A DNA stretch of 64,000 bases, from contig BOKF01000006.1 of NCBI GenBank assembly GCA_016860845.1, forward strand, positions 62,001 to 126,000, in the 5' to 3' direction. Positions 50,174 through 59,951 of the stretch are shown piece after piece; the first letter of the stretch is position 1; every line of letters starts with the position of its first letter. Origin of the DNA: Chloroflexota bacterium (lineage in GTDB: Bacteria; Chloroflexota; Anaerolineae; 4572-78; J111). The position numbers were made by a program, and so were the translations under genes. The notes beneath the pieces were generated by a model, which saw only the letters and a list, made by a program, of their open reading frames with translations, did not search any database and was not told the origin of the DNA.

Positions 50174-52732
50174 ATGATAAAACAACCACCTAAACTTGTC
50201 GCTCACTATCCAACTAATGATTTATCAAATCAAGATGGTGATCCCCCCCCCTTTAATTTTGCCGTTATTCAACGTATTGTTCAGGCGCAGTGTGAAAATT
50301 TAAGGGATGACATTCTGCTCGGGTTGAGTGAACTCGCAGAAGAGATTGGGGTAAAATCAGATGAGCTGCTTTATTGGGAAAAATCGGATATTTTGCAGCC
50401 TATATTGGTTAATAAGGGTGAGCGACCAGTTCGAAAGTATCCCTTAACTGAGATTAAAAAAGCCCATATTGCCCATGAACTGCAAAAATTAGGTTGGCAT
50501 CCAAAAAAGATAGCCGGGGCTATTGCCGTTTGGAAAGAACAAGAGATTGGCTCACCTGCAGCTTCTGCAGAATTGTCCCAAACAGGGCGAGCACGAATGT
50601 TGCTCATGGCCCGATTACTGGCTCTAGTAGCCCAACTCGCTGGTGGGCTGAAATTCCCTCCTCGAGATTGCATTCTTTTGGCTCGTCAGCTAACCCACTC
50701 GAATGAATTTCCAAGCCAGGAAGTGCAGACAACGGAAAAAGATGAAACGCAAGTTGTAGCCTTACTAGATCAAAAGAACTTAATTGCAGGTATATCTTCT
50801 GAAAAAGGTGAAGTACATCTTTATTTTCGAGACAGAGAGAGACTTAGAGAAAAAGCTCGTGGTTGTACTTATATCGCAGTTCAGTTGTGCGGAAATTCAA
50901 TTGACGAGGCATTTGAGATTATCTACGGCTTTAAAGCTGCGAATGGTGACGGGCAAGCTTTACAACTTCGCCGAAATTTAGTTTCTGACCGTATTCAAGA
51001 TGTTGTTTCTACCAACCAACGTAGATTTCTGCTCCGGCTCTTACACTTTTTATGCGTCACTACTCTGAATTTGGAGGCTAAACTTGCGGCTCTATCCCTT
51101 GAGGATCTCGATATTGTTCATACACTGATAAATAGTGTGCCGTTGGTTGCCCCACATAAATGGGATTTTGCCAGTTTCCTAATACCGGTCAATTCTGCTA
51201 ATATGAAAGTATTGGCCGCCAGTAGAGATCATCCCCAACGTCTCAAAGAACAACTATATTCTATTGGCACTGTCGAAGGTCAAAAATCTTCAGTGCCGGG
51301 TTGGACTTATACACACCGAGATTATATTTTAATCGAGAATATAGGCTCTAATGATTTGCGCTTGCCAGACCAAAATCCGGAGGGGTTAAGAGCATTGGCG
51401 GTTATCCCGGCAGTGATCTCGGACAGGATTGAAGGTGTGCTTTTAGTGGGAAGCCAAAGAAAGCTGCCAGAAAATCAACCTTATTTTGATCAAGATGAAG
51501 TCAAGATGCTTTACATCCTGGCTCGTACTATCGCTGAAGGTCAAGCACGCGAGCGCCTCACCCAGACTGACGATAATTCTTTGATTATTCCCGACCTCAT
51601 CATATCAGAGCAAGGCGAAACTGAGCTACATCAAGCTCTTAGAAATATAGCTGATACGATAGTTCCCCTGACGAGAGCAGGAGCTGGCATGGATAACTCC
51701 GTCATCCTGTTTTCGGTAAGATTGGAGGGGTATGGCCGACTTTTCGCCTCGAATAAAGAAGCTAGCGAATGGTTTACTCACCAAGTCCAGCGTATATTGC
51801 ACGATCAGCTTGAGCATGTAATTGAGGACAACTGGCAGTCGCCCCTGCCCTCGCGAGTATTTACTTTGGCCAGCGATCAGTTTGTCGGCCTGATTGGTCG
51901 TACCAAAGAAGATGTGCGCCAGTTGCGTCAAGTGATGGGTGAGCGATTAGACACTTTGAGTCCGCTTATTTCATCTGGCTTGCTTAATGTAACCATTCAC
52001 GTTTGGTCAGTCCACTTTACTTACAACGATTTAGCTCAACGTTTTCAGATGGATAAGCCAACTAAAGAGAGTTTAGATAAGCTGGCCACACATCTCCTGG
52101 AACGAACTAAAGGTGCTCTTAAAATTGTGGCTAACGTTAAGCGAGGCGATATTTACATGCGCTCCCAAGATTATAAAGCAGCTCTGGCTGAGTATGATAT
52201 TGCCGAAAGGAATGATCCCAACAATCCCTACGTCCTACGCCATCAGTGTGAATGTTTGACCGAAATGGGCTTGTATGAGGAGGCAGTTAAGTATGGGGAA
52301 CGAGCGGTTGAGGAGGATCCAGAATATGCTGGTTCATACCGGCGGTTGGCTGATGCATTTGTAGAATTGAGGGACTTCGATAACGCCCTAAAGAACTATC
52401 GTCAGGCTATTCGACACGCGGAGAGTGACCCTGAGGCCTACTTACGTTTGGCTCAAGCCCTTATCTTGCGAGGTGAACCCGATGATTTGGGAGTCATTAT
52501 TGATACGTTAAATCAAGCCATGGGGTATGATAGGCCTGACAATCATACCCGAGCTAAGTATCGGCGTTACCAAGGAGACGCCAGTTTACGCTACAGAGCG
52601 TATCGTCAGGCCGTCACTTGGTATGAGCAGGCATTGCGCTTTGATCCTGAAAATGAAGAATTACGCTGGGCGCTTAAATCTGCCCGGCATGGCTTTAATA
52701 TAATCAGCAACAGATTGAGTAGTCAGCCCTAA
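50174..52732 (+). CDS. MerR-like HTH / GAF / TPR sensor protein
   Basis: 852 residues; ATG chosen for GGAGAG six bases upstream. Residues ~50-115 resemble a MerR-type winged helix (LSELAEEIGVKSDELLYWEK, KYPLTEIKKAHIAHELQKLG). A GAF-like domain follows at ~385-450 (LRALAVIPAVISDRIEGVLL, EVKMLYILARTIAEGQA). Residues ~490-620 resemble a degenerate nucleotide-cyclase/GGDEF-type fold without its signature. The C-terminal ~200 residues are TPRs (AALAEYDIAERNDPNNPYVL, ALKNYRQAIRHAESDPEAYL). Operon with the DNA ligase gene, 11 nt apart. Suggests a signal-responsive regulator; direct evidence for its ligand is absent. Confidence 0.7.
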   Translation: MIKQPPKLVAHYPTNDLSNQDGDPPPFNFAVIQRIVQAQCENLRDDILLGLSELAEEIGVKSDELLYWEKSDILQPILVNKGERPVRKYPLTEIKKAHIAHELQKLGWHPKKIAGAIAVWKEQEIGSPAASAELSQTGRARMLLMARLLALVAQLAGGLKFPPRDCILLARQLTHSNEFPSQEVQTTEKDETQVVALLDQKNLIAGISSEKGEVHLYFRDRERLREKARGCTYIAVQLCGNSIDEAFEIIYGFKAANGDGQALQLRRNLVSDRIQDVVSTNQRRFLLRLLHFLCVTTLNLEAKLAALSLEDLDIVHTLINSVPLVAPHKWDFASFLIPVNSANMKVLAASRDHPQRLKEQLYSIGTVEGQKSSVPGWTYTHRDYILIENIGSNDLRLPDQNPEGLRALAVIPAVISDRIEGVLLVGSQRKLPENQPYFDQDEVKMLYILARTIAEGQARERLTQTDDNSLIIPDLIISEQGETELHQALRNIADTIVPLTRAGAGMDNSVILFSVRLEGYGRLFASNKEASEWFTHQVQRILHDQLEHVIEDNWQSPLPSRVFTLASDQFVGLIGRTKEDVRQLRQVMGERLDTLSPLISSGLLNVTIHVWSVHFTYNDLAQRFQMDKPTKESLDKLATHLLERTKGALKIVANVKRGDIYMRSQDYKAALAEYDIAERNDPNNPYVLRHQCECLTEMGLYEEAVKYGERAVEEDPEYAGSYRRLADAFVELRDFDNALKNYRQAIRHAESDPEAYLRLAQALILRGEPDDLGVIIDTLNQAMGYDRPDNHTRAKYRRYQGDASLRYRAYRQAVTWYEQALRFDPENEELRWALKSARHGFNIISNRLSSQP

Positions 52733-52743
52733 GGTAGATTACC

Positions 52744-54384
52744 ATGCTCTTTAAAGAATTTGCCGTGCAACTCCTGAGCCAAGGTGAACAGCGGGATACC
52801 TTTATTGAACTTTTCAAGGAAATTTTTCCGTGGTCTAAGTCAGCTACTTTTAGTAATGAGGTTACAGCTGAAAGCAACTTAAGCGAACTAGTAGCATCTA
52901 TTTACCTGTGTCAGGGCCGTTTCGGTGCAACTTATCGAAAACGTCGTCCAGGTAAGTTGAACAAAGAGAAGGCGTTGGATCAATTTCAGCAGATCAGTAC
53001 TATTCCTAAGCAAAGATATTTGGCTGAAGTTTACAATACCTTAAAAAATGCAGCACCCTGGATAGAACTGTGGTTAGATGACAAAGGAAGCATGCCAGAG
53101 CAGGTAAAAGAATTAGTTACAGAAATGGCCAGTCAGGAAGAACGAGAGTTTCTAGGTAGAGTTCTGACCGGACCTTGGTATGAAGATGAATGGTTGCTAG
53201 CTTTTCTGGCTCAGTACGCTTCAATTTCCGGGGTTGACCGAAAAACTTGTCAGAAAAGGATTGAACGTGTTTACCGAACTACTTTATCAGATTTAGGATA
53301 CATTGCTGGTCTACTATGGAAAGATCCCAAAAATGGGTTTTGGAATGTTGAAGAGAGCGTACCTCTGCCTGGGCTTCCATTAAAACTTGAAAAGATTGGG
53401 CGACTAGACACCCCCGATTTAGCTTGGCCTCTTACCGGACCATGTTATGTACAACCAAAGTATGATGGCTGGCAGATTCAAATTCATAAAGATGGGGAGA
53501 ATGTTTGGCTATTTGGGCGTGATCAAGAGGATTTGACTGGACAATTTCCTGATATTGTGGAAGCCTGCCGTATTCAACTCTCTCCTGAAAGTGTCATTTT
53601 GGACGGTGAGATAATTGGCTTTGACCATAAGAATGAATTATTGCCTCTTGAGCAAGTCTTAGCCGCTTCCAAACGTAAAGTTGCTGTCTTTGATGTCCTG
53701 TTGCTGGATGGGCAAGATTATCGAGGACTAAACTATGGTAGACGACGAGCCAAATTGAAGGGATTACTGCCTATTGGAGAAACTGCAACAATTTTTGCGG
53801 TTGAAGAAGATGTGGCTAAGAGTCCTGACGAGCTAACCAAAATTTATAATAAGTGGATTGAGGACAAACGATTTGAAGGGGTTATCGTCAAGCGGCCAGA
53901 TAGAGAATATACTACCACTGGACCAAATGACGGTAAATGGAAAATCAAGAACTATATCTCCCTCGATCTGGTTGTCGTAGGCTACCGACTCTCCCGTACA
54001 GGTTTACCAATGTTGTTTGTTGGAGCCTGGGATGAAAACCGCAAAAATCTTATTACGATTAGTAATGAGGTTTCTGGTGTAAAGTTACCACGTAAACTTG
54101 CAAGTAAGCTCTTGGACGAACTAAAAGAAATGGAAGTTAAGGACAAACCCTCTCACGTTATTTCTGATGTCGCTCCTATGAAATGGGTGATGCCTGAATT
54201 AGTTGTCGAAGTATATATAAATGGTCGACGAGTAAGGGATAAGAGATTTGTCCACGCTGATTACTCTAAATTACCCGATTTTGCTGGTATGAGAACATTT
54301 CGCAAACGTCCTGATAATGTAGCAGAAGACGCAGATACCTTGACAGAATTTTTTAATTTACCCCTAGCTCCAGGCGAAGTCTAA
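52744..54384 (+). CDS. ATP-dependent DNA ligase
   Basis: 546 residues. Adenylation domain from ~200: motif I QPKYDGWQIQIHKDG with Lys at ~239 as the AMP acceptor (family usual KxDGxR; here Gln replaces Arg), motif III VILDGEIIGF, motif IV FEGVIVKRPDREYTTTG at ~375 and motif V WKIKNYISLDLVVVGY. An N-terminal alpha-helical DNA-binding domain (~1-190) and a C-terminal OB domain complete a LigB/archaeal-type enzyme. Seals nicks in duplex DNA. An extra ligase beside the chromosomal NAD-dependent one is common in Chloroflexi and mobile loci. Coupled to the upstream sensor. Confidence 0.85.
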   Translation: MLFKEFAVQLLSQGEQRDTFIELFKEIFPWSKSATFSNEVTAESNLSELVASIYLCQGRFGATYRKRRPGKLNKEKALDQFQQISTIPKQRYLAEVYNTLKNAAPWIELWLDDKGSMPEQVKELVTEMASQEEREFLGRVLTGPWYEDEWLLAFLAQYASISGVDRKTCQKRIERVYRTTLSDLGYIAGLLWKDPKNGFWNVEESVPLPGLPLKLEKIGRLDTPDLAWPLTGPCYVQPKYDGWQIQIHKDGENVWLFGRDQEDLTGQFPDIVEACRIQLSPESVILDGEIIGFDHKNELLPLEQVLAASKRKVAVFDVLLLDGQDYRGLNYGRRRAKLKGLLPIGETATIFAVEEDVAKSPDELTKIYNKWIEDKRFEGVIVKRPDREYTTTGPNDGKWKIKNYISLDLVVVGYRLSRTGLPMLFVGAWDENRKNLITISNEVSGVKLPRKLASKLLDELKEMEVKDKPSHVISDVAPMKWVMPELVVEVYINGRRVRDKRFVHADYSKLPDFAGMRTFRKRPDNVAEDADTLTEFFNLPLAPGEV

Positions 54385-54405
54385 TTATGTTGCTCACACA
54401 ACACG

Positions 54406-55074
54406 TCATTGATCAAAGTAAGGTTTGTCTGGTTGACCTTTGTGAAAAGCAAAAACCACACGAATCTGCTTTGTAGCCCCAGTAATTAACTTGGGTAGTC
54501 TATCATCTGAAAAAAACTTTGCCTCCTCAATTTCATGATGAAACACATTTAATTCTCCACCAACTTTTTGACACTCAAATAACAAGGTGTAACTGGTGAT
54601 ACTGGTTTCAAAAGGGTGAAGGCGAGAGTCGAATACACCTAGTAAGTGGCGAGCCTTTACAATCAAACCTGTTTCTTCCAAGACTTCCCGTTGGGCGTTT
54701 TCAGCAGGTGACCAACGCTCCTCAGCCCATCCACCAGGAAGTGACCAGGATTTCGAGTGATTGCCCTTTACAAGTAGAATCCGATCGTTTTCATCAAATA
54801 CGGCTGCAGCTACACTCACTTTTGGAGTTATGTAACCCACTACACCTGTATGGGTTTCTCGACGTAAAGTCTGCGCCAGTTTTTGTGCAAATTTAGCATC
54901 GAATTGAAGGTTGTCATTTACGCTAGCAAGGATTTCAGTTGCTACATCTAGCAAATCTTCGTAGCGCAATTTATCGTTGTAATCGGTAGTAAAACTCAAG
55001 CCTGTCTGCGCAATTGCTTTAATCGTATTACCCCAGTGTAACAAGCGTACAGCTATAGCTTCAGTTTTTGACAC
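54406..55074 (-). CDS. NUDIX hydrolase with N-terminal NUDIX_N-like domain
   Basis: 222 residues with GTG start at 55074 after GGAG; a GTG nine bases earlier is the alternative. The N-terminal ~80 residues (LLHWGNTIKAIAQTGLSFTT) match the NUDIX_N extension of ADP-ribose/FAD-type pyrophosphatases. The Nudix box spans GWAEERWSPAENAQREVLEE at ~125; REVLEETGL is intact, but the early Glu of Gx5E is Trp. The core metal-binding REVxEE residues remain, so activity is plausible. The substrate is a nucleoside diphosphate derivative, not determinable here. Converges with the ligase gene. Confidence 0.85.
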   Translation of the reverse strand: MSKTEAIAVRLLHWGNTIKAIAQTGLSFTTDYNDKLRYEDLLDVATEILASVNDNLQFDAKFAQKLAQTLRRETHTGVVGYITPKVSVAAAVFDENDRILLVKGNHSKSWSLPGGWAEERWSPAENAQREVLEETGLIVKARHLLGVFDSRLHPFETSITSYTLLFECQKVGGELNVFHHEIEEAKFFSDDRLPKLITGATKQIRVVFAFHKGQPDKPYFDQ

Positions 55075-55329
55075 AACGCACACTCCAACATTATTAAATT
55101 TAGCGAATCCGATAAGCTAATTTGGGCGTAGTAGAGAAGAGATAATATTCAACTAGCTGATTTTTATCATTATGCCTGGCTTGCTCGACCAGGTTGATAA
55201 AATGATTCATGGCTACCTCCTCGTTCGTATCCCGCCGGAGGTGATTCTGACCGAGCTGATTCTCAAGAACTTGGGAATGAGTGCCCCTTGTGGAACAAAT
55301 CGGGAGCCAAGTCTACTGAGTTGTTTAAC

Positions 55330-55473
55330 CTATTTAACGTTAAAACGCGTGGCATAACGTAATGCAGCCCCAATGTATTTGCAGTAATAGCCTCGTTGGC
55401 ATTCTTTCCAGAGCCGATGCTTGGTGAAAGACCAGGCATTGTATTTATAAAACCAGTCTTCCAGTTGAACCAT
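55330..55473 (-). CDS. 47-residue ORF coupled to PLD gene, likely nuclease remnant
   Basis: ATG overlaps the PLD stop (TAATG). Reads VQLEDWFYKYNAWSFTKHRL and WKECQRGYYCKYIGAALRY, a pattern (S/F-x-R-L-W-x-x-C-x-R-x-YY) typical of the N-terminus of Cas4/RecB-like PD-(D/E)XK nucleases. The frame stops after 47 codons; downstream in the same strand, LSRLGSRFVPQGALIPKFL (to about 55220) and INLVEQARHNDKNQLVEYYL (55204-55100) continue it in pieces. So either a truncated gene or a short functional peptide. Decay is more likely. The rest of 55084-55329 has no other feature. Confidence 0.5.
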   Translation of the reverse strand: MVQLEDWFYKYNAWSFTKHRLWKECQRGYYCKYIGAALRYATRFNVK

Positions 55474-58289
55474 TAAGTTTCCTTTTTGCTTACCGAAGTC
55501 AATTCTGTCGAAACAAGGGTCAAGTTATTGTCTAGTTGAGTGGCCCAGGTTTTCATTTGAGCCAGCGGAATTTCCCAATCAAGCAACGGCGGAACAATGT
55601 CCCCAAGCTCAAACTCTTCGTCAAGATCGCGGGCGTAATATATTCCTGACCTGGTGGCAACATCGTAGAACAACGTCCTGCGACTATTATTGTGATCGGG
55701 GCAAGCAATGCGATAATAATCGCGATTTTCAAACCGCATCCAAGCGTGCAGCAGAGCGATAGCTGTATTTTTATCCGGTAAGATATCCTGTGTTTGAAGG
55801 ACCAGGCAAATAGCGAGAGATTTATCTTTTTCTTTGAAGGAAGCGCGCTTGACGTAAACGTCCTTAAAGTCACAACTGTGACGTGGGTAGCCAAACTCGG
55901 TTTCGAGTCGGCGCAGAAAATGGTGGTGTGTCTCACATTTTGCCAGTGTCTCTAACCACTCGACAATCTTGTTTGGGCGCGGTGGCTCATAGAGAGTGAG
56001 ACTTCCCATGATCCGCCACGTTTCTTCCACAGTTTTTGGGGTCATCGCAAGGGGTCGTTGGCGGAGCACAGTATGCCAGAAATCCTGGAGCATAGCAAAA
56101 CGCTGTTCATCCCAGTATTCTTCTTCTTCATAGACAACGTGAGCACTGTGAGCCAAAGCAGCTAGCAATTCGGCCTCGGTGTGATGTTCCTGTAACAACT
56201 GAAAAGCCTGATCCTGCTCAGCTTTGGTTAGACCCTGGAAATATCCGGCCTGGTCACTATTTCCCCAGAAAAAGGTCCAGGTTGACAGCAACGAGTCGAC
56301 CACGAAATCGGGCTCGACCCACTCCTTGCTAAATAAACGCCATAAAAGATAACTGAAGATGATGTAATTCTGGGTCATGACTTCATAGCCGGCCAATTCC
56401 TGAAAGTCAGGACTGCGAATGCCGCGCAGATAGCGACCGATAAAATTTTTGAGAATGCGCTGTAACCGTTGTGCGGCGCTCCAGCGGCGGCGGAGCTGTT
56501 CTGCTTCTTCCAGTTCTCGATCTTCTTCGGTCTGAGCCTCACTCATTTCTGGGGCAGTCATGATTTCGCGGGGTAATTCAGTGACCTCAGCAGGATCGAG
56601 TAGACCGTTAAAGTGGTCGGTAATGGCGCTGAGAATAATCCGTAGGCGCGACCGGAGATAAGGTTGACCGCCTGTCCCCCGGCTAAGATACTGGGCAATT
56701 TTTGGATGACGGCGCAGTAGCTCATAATCAATATTGGCATAACTAAGATGAAGCCCTTCATCGTCGTCAGTGTCCGAGCTGGTTGGGAGAGAACGTCCGG
56801 CCACCTGCCACACACTGCGGCGATCAATCATCAACGCTGCATCCAGCTCGCCCAATAACTGTTCAAACTCCTCATCCTCCAAATCGAGATCGCCCAGGCG
56901 ACTGGTAATTTCCCCACCGTCTGGCGCTACCTCGATCACTCTATCCAGAGCGCTCCGATTGCAGATAAAGATTGGATTGGAAACTAAAGCGTCGTCCCCG
57001 TGACCCCAGCGGAGTCTTACCGGCACAGCTCGGTCCAGAGCGACACTAGCCTCGGTAGGCAGTTTGAGTTCCAGCTTGCCGCTAGCCCGGTGATGTCCCT
57101 CTAGGGTAAAGGTTTGGCTGCCAATAACTAATACCGCATCCTGTAAATTAGGCAGATTGCCTTGAAAGGTAAGGGTGAGACTATCACTTTGCCATTCCCC
57201 ACTAGTTAGGCGCCACGGATGCGCTAAAGATTGAGGAGGCGCGTCGGGGGGAGTATAGACCAGGTGCAGCGTGTGGAGCGGCGCTGCCGCGGCTTCAATG
57301 GCAAGATGTTGAAACAAGTCATCAAAACTATCCGGTGGGCCGGTCAGGAGGTTAGCTAATTCAAGATTACCCTGAGAGCCAGAGCGCAGCATAGCTACCT
57401 GGGATAGATTGGGTGATCCCTGTAGACAAATGGCCCGCTTGGATAGTTTTAGCAGATATAACTTGGCGTGAACATACGCGGTATAGCCCGCCGGTTGAAA
57501 AGCTCGAACCCGACAGCCTCGGTATTGGTCGAGAATACCTTGCAATGCTGGGGGATCGAGCGAGGTATACCCCGGCTGTATTAACAGGGTAGTTTGTTTA
57601 GGTTTTAGGGTGATGAGCAGTTGTTTCAGGGCCAGGGCTTCTGGATCATAAAAAGGCGATAAAATCCACAGCTCCTGCACAGGGTTGCTGCCCACCACCT
57701 GTTGGAGTTGGCTCAAAAAACTCTGGTCAAAGTTGTGGCGCACCGGCTGCCATGGGCTCGTCGAAGAATGGTACAGCCATGGTGTTTGTTCCAACAGATA
57801 GTTGAGGCGTTTCCTGGCTGAGGCGCTGTTGATATAGCCGAGACTCAACAATCTTTCAATCAGCTCTCGAACGGTCAGAAAGGCATTGAGTGTCTCCGCC
57901 TGGTCCGTTTCCTTTGCCTGGTACTCATATCGGGTAAACAATTCTCCGCCGGAGGCATAACCCTGCTGGCTCAGATTGCCGCTGCCAACCAGCAACCGTC
58001 CTTGTTCGGCGTTGGTCAGCAGAACCAGCTTGGCGTGCGCCGCATGAGAGGTAAAAATCCCTTCGGCTACATATTGCTGGTTGAGGTGGCGAACGATGCC
58101 CCCCTGGGTGTAATTGAGGCAGGCTTCGAGGTAGCGCTGACCATCAGCCAGGATAATGTTATTCCGACAGCGGGCGTTGAACTGCCGCGACAAAGCGTTC
58201 TCAAAGAAGGGAATGTCAGCTCCGTAAGTCAGGATCAAAGCGTGTTCCCAGGGACCAGCGAGTTGTTCAGGCAGTTTTAGCTCTTTCAT
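55473..58289 (-). CDS. Phospholipase-D-superfamily nuclease-like protein
   Basis: 938 residues. Two PLD half-sites: HAKLVLL at ~85 with VGSGNLSQQG at ~101, and VHAKLYLL at ~273 with LQGSPNLSQ at ~289. Both keep the HxK and the following S/N, though the terminal Asp/Glu is not obvious. The remaining ~600 residues are helical and unrecognised, with an acidic region near 480-510. PLD proteins paired with SF2 helicases act as nucleases in several defence systems. Starts with an ATGA overlap to the 550-residue gene upstream, so the two are coupled. Confidence 0.8.
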   Translation of the reverse strand: MKELKLPEQLAGPWEHALILTYGADIPFFENALSRQFNARCRNNIILADGQRYLEACLNYTQGGIVRHLNQQYVAEGIFTSHAAHAKLVLLTNAEQGRLLVGSGNLSQQGYASGGELFTRYEYQAKETDQAETLNAFLTVRELIERLLSLGYINSASARKRLNYLLEQTPWLYHSSTSPWQPVRHNFDQSFLSQLQQVVGSNPVQELWILSPFYDPEALALKQLLITLKPKQTTLLIQPGYTSLDPPALQGILDQYRGCRVRAFQPAGYTAYVHAKLYLLKLSKRAICLQGSPNLSQVAMLRSGSQGNLELANLLTGPPDSFDDLFQHLAIEAAAAPLHTLHLVYTPPDAPPQSLAHPWRLTSGEWQSDSLTLTFQGNLPNLQDAVLVIGSQTFTLEGHHRASGKLELKLPTEASVALDRAVPVRLRWGHGDDALVSNPIFICNRSALDRVIEVAPDGGEITSRLGDLDLEDEEFEQLLGELDAALMIDRRSVWQVAGRSLPTSSDTDDDEGLHLSYANIDYELLRRHPKIAQYLSRGTGGQPYLRSRLRIILSAITDHFNGLLDPAEVTELPREIMTAPEMSEAQTEEDRELEEAEQLRRRWSAAQRLQRILKNFIGRYLRGIRSPDFQELAGYEVMTQNYIIFSYLLWRLFSKEWVEPDFVVDSLLSTWTFFWGNSDQAGYFQGLTKAEQDQAFQLLQEHHTEAELLAALAHSAHVVYEEEEYWDEQRFAMLQDFWHTVLRQRPLAMTPKTVEETWRIMGSLTLYEPPRPNKIVEWLETLAKCETHHHFLRRLETEFGYPRHSCDFKDVYVKRASFKEKDKSLAICLVLQTQDILPDKNTAIALLHAWMRFENRDYYRIACPDHNNSRRTLFYDVATRSGIYYARDLDEEFELGDIVPPLLDWEIPLAQMKTWATQLDNNLTLVSTELTSVSKKET

Positions 58290-59938
58290 GCCAAATCTCC
58301 CGTAGCCAGTAATCGCTCGCCATCAGGAGTCAACGGATGATGGGGCTGGCGCAGGTCTCCACACAATCCCAACTCATGGATGGTGGTGCTCAAGGCATCG
58401 AAGCGAGAGTCCATAAAGTCGAGTGAATTTTGTAGCTTGTAGAAGAGCAAACGATTGCCTTCTCGCCGGAAACGAAACGTGTTGTCGGGTAGCTTACCAT
58501 TGGCGATGAGTTGGTGCTGCAAGATAATGTAATCCGCGTAGAGCCAACGTGCGACTTCACCGATCGTTACTCCACCTGCTTTAATCTGGCGATCAAGCGT
58601 TCGCAAGAAACCATTCAAACTGAGCCGGCCATCAGCACCCATACGGGAGATGGCCCATTCTGGTTGCCGCCGTAGCTCAGGCTGACGGAAGCGCAGGTAG
58701 ATCAAGGCAAGCATGGCGACCATACCGGCGACAATTACAGGATTTTGTGGTTCTTGCCAGGGGAGCCAGAGTAGGGATGACTCGTGGATGAGGCCGTCCA
58801 GGGTACAGGCAGCATCAAAGGTGGTTCCATGAGCGCCGACCAATCGCTGCAGCCACTCTAACAATTCTTGAAAACTAGAAGCTGAGCTTAGACGCGGCTG
58901 GGGGATTTCAAGCCAACGGGCCAGCGCTTTGAAGTCAAGCGCAGTTTCAAGGTGCTGCCAGAATTGGGGTAGGGGAATGGAGCGCAAGTCTCCATTTTGG
59001 CTTAATCCCCAATCACATAAATAACCCCATAAAGCATTCAAAGCAAAGGCGTAATACTCACGAGCCTGGTAGAGTCGCCACCGGCGGTAGGTGTCCAGGA
59101 CGGCTTCCTGGGGTTGGTAGGCAGCACCTTCTGCGGTGGCTTGGCTATAAAGCAACAACCGAAACGCGTTCTGATCCAGACTATACCCTTGGGTCTGGTT
59201 GGCGATATCTAATAGCAAGCGAAAGGTAGCCCGTCGCGCCTCAACGTTAGGGCCGTGTCGCAAGAAAACGTCCAGGAGCAAAGGACGATCCGGTGCGCCA
59301 GACTTTTGCAGTTGGCACAGACAGGCGCGATGGATGTACTCACGGATGGCGGCGATGGGTACCTGAGTTTGATCTTGATCGAAGTAGTCTCGATAATAGG
59401 TGGTGTTTTGAATAGCGCGACGAAAGGCCGCCGCTACTTGTTTGCCCAATTCGGTCGGGACGTCAATGGGATAGGGAAAGCCCGGCCCGCCTGGATAAAT
59501 CAGCTCCATTTCCGCCATAACCGAACGGTAGTACAGGCCGTAACCGCCCAGCGGACTCTCAATGTAGGGAAAACTGGTGTCGTAGTGGCTCTGTTCTTGT
59601 GCCGCCAGCGAGGCTGTTTTCTGCGCGCCCACGATTTTGCCCATTTCGCCATGTTCCGGCTGCTCACAAAGATTGGCCCCGACGGAGAAGATAAATTCAC
59701 GAGGGCGGTAAAACTTCTTCCAGGCTGCTTCATTGCGCGGCCGCTCTCGCCCCCAGAATTCGTCTAGTAGGAAGATGTAGAAACTGTGATAACGGGGGTG
59801 ATGGGTCAAGACATTGATGCCAGGCGATAATGAAGGCAGTATCTGATCGGAGGAGACACTGCCCAGCCCGAGGTGATCCCGCCCGACTTTGGCCGTGTAC
59901 ATTTTGGCGATCCATTGGGGCTGAACTATAACCGACAT
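58286..59938 (-). CDS. Conserved protein of the helicase-PLD operon, function unknown
   Basis: 550 residues, no recognised domain. The first 60 residues (QWIAKMYTAKVGRDHLGLGS, HHPRYHSFYIFLLDEFW) are strikingly regular; the rest is mostly helical, rich in Trp/Tyr/Leu (ALNALWGYLCDWGLSQNG, LLWLPWQEPQNPVIVAGMVA). No membrane segment is certain. It sits between the helicase (13-nt gap) and the PLD gene (4-nt overlap), so it is surely part of the same system, perhaps a sensor or scaffold that recognises invading DNA. The ATG is followed by a clean frame; no strong alternative start. Confidence 0.65.
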   Translation of the reverse strand: MSVIVQPQWIAKMYTAKVGRDHLGLGSVSSDQILPSLSPGINVLTHHPRYHSFYIFLLDEFWGRERPRNEAAWKKFYRPREFIFSVGANLCEQPEHGEMGKIVGAQKTASLAAQEQSHYDTSFPYIESPLGGYGLYYRSVMAEMELIYPGGPGFPYPIDVPTELGKQVAAAFRRAIQNTTYYRDYFDQDQTQVPIAAIREYIHRACLCQLQKSGAPDRPLLLDVFLRHGPNVEARRATFRLLLDIANQTQGYSLDQNAFRLLLYSQATAEGAAYQPQEAVLDTYRRWRLYQAREYYAFALNALWGYLCDWGLSQNGDLRSIPLPQFWQHLETALDFKALARWLEIPQPRLSSASSFQELLEWLQRLVGAHGTTFDAACTLDGLIHESSLLWLPWQEPQNPVIVAGMVAMLALIYLRFRQPELRRQPEWAISRMGADGRLSLNGFLRTLDRQIKAGGVTIGEVARWLYADYIILQHQLIANGKLPDNTFRFRREGNRLLFYKLQNSLDFMDSRFDALSTTIHELGLCGDLRQPHHPLTPDGERLLATGDLA

Positions 59939-59951
59939 TTTCCTCGGAAGT

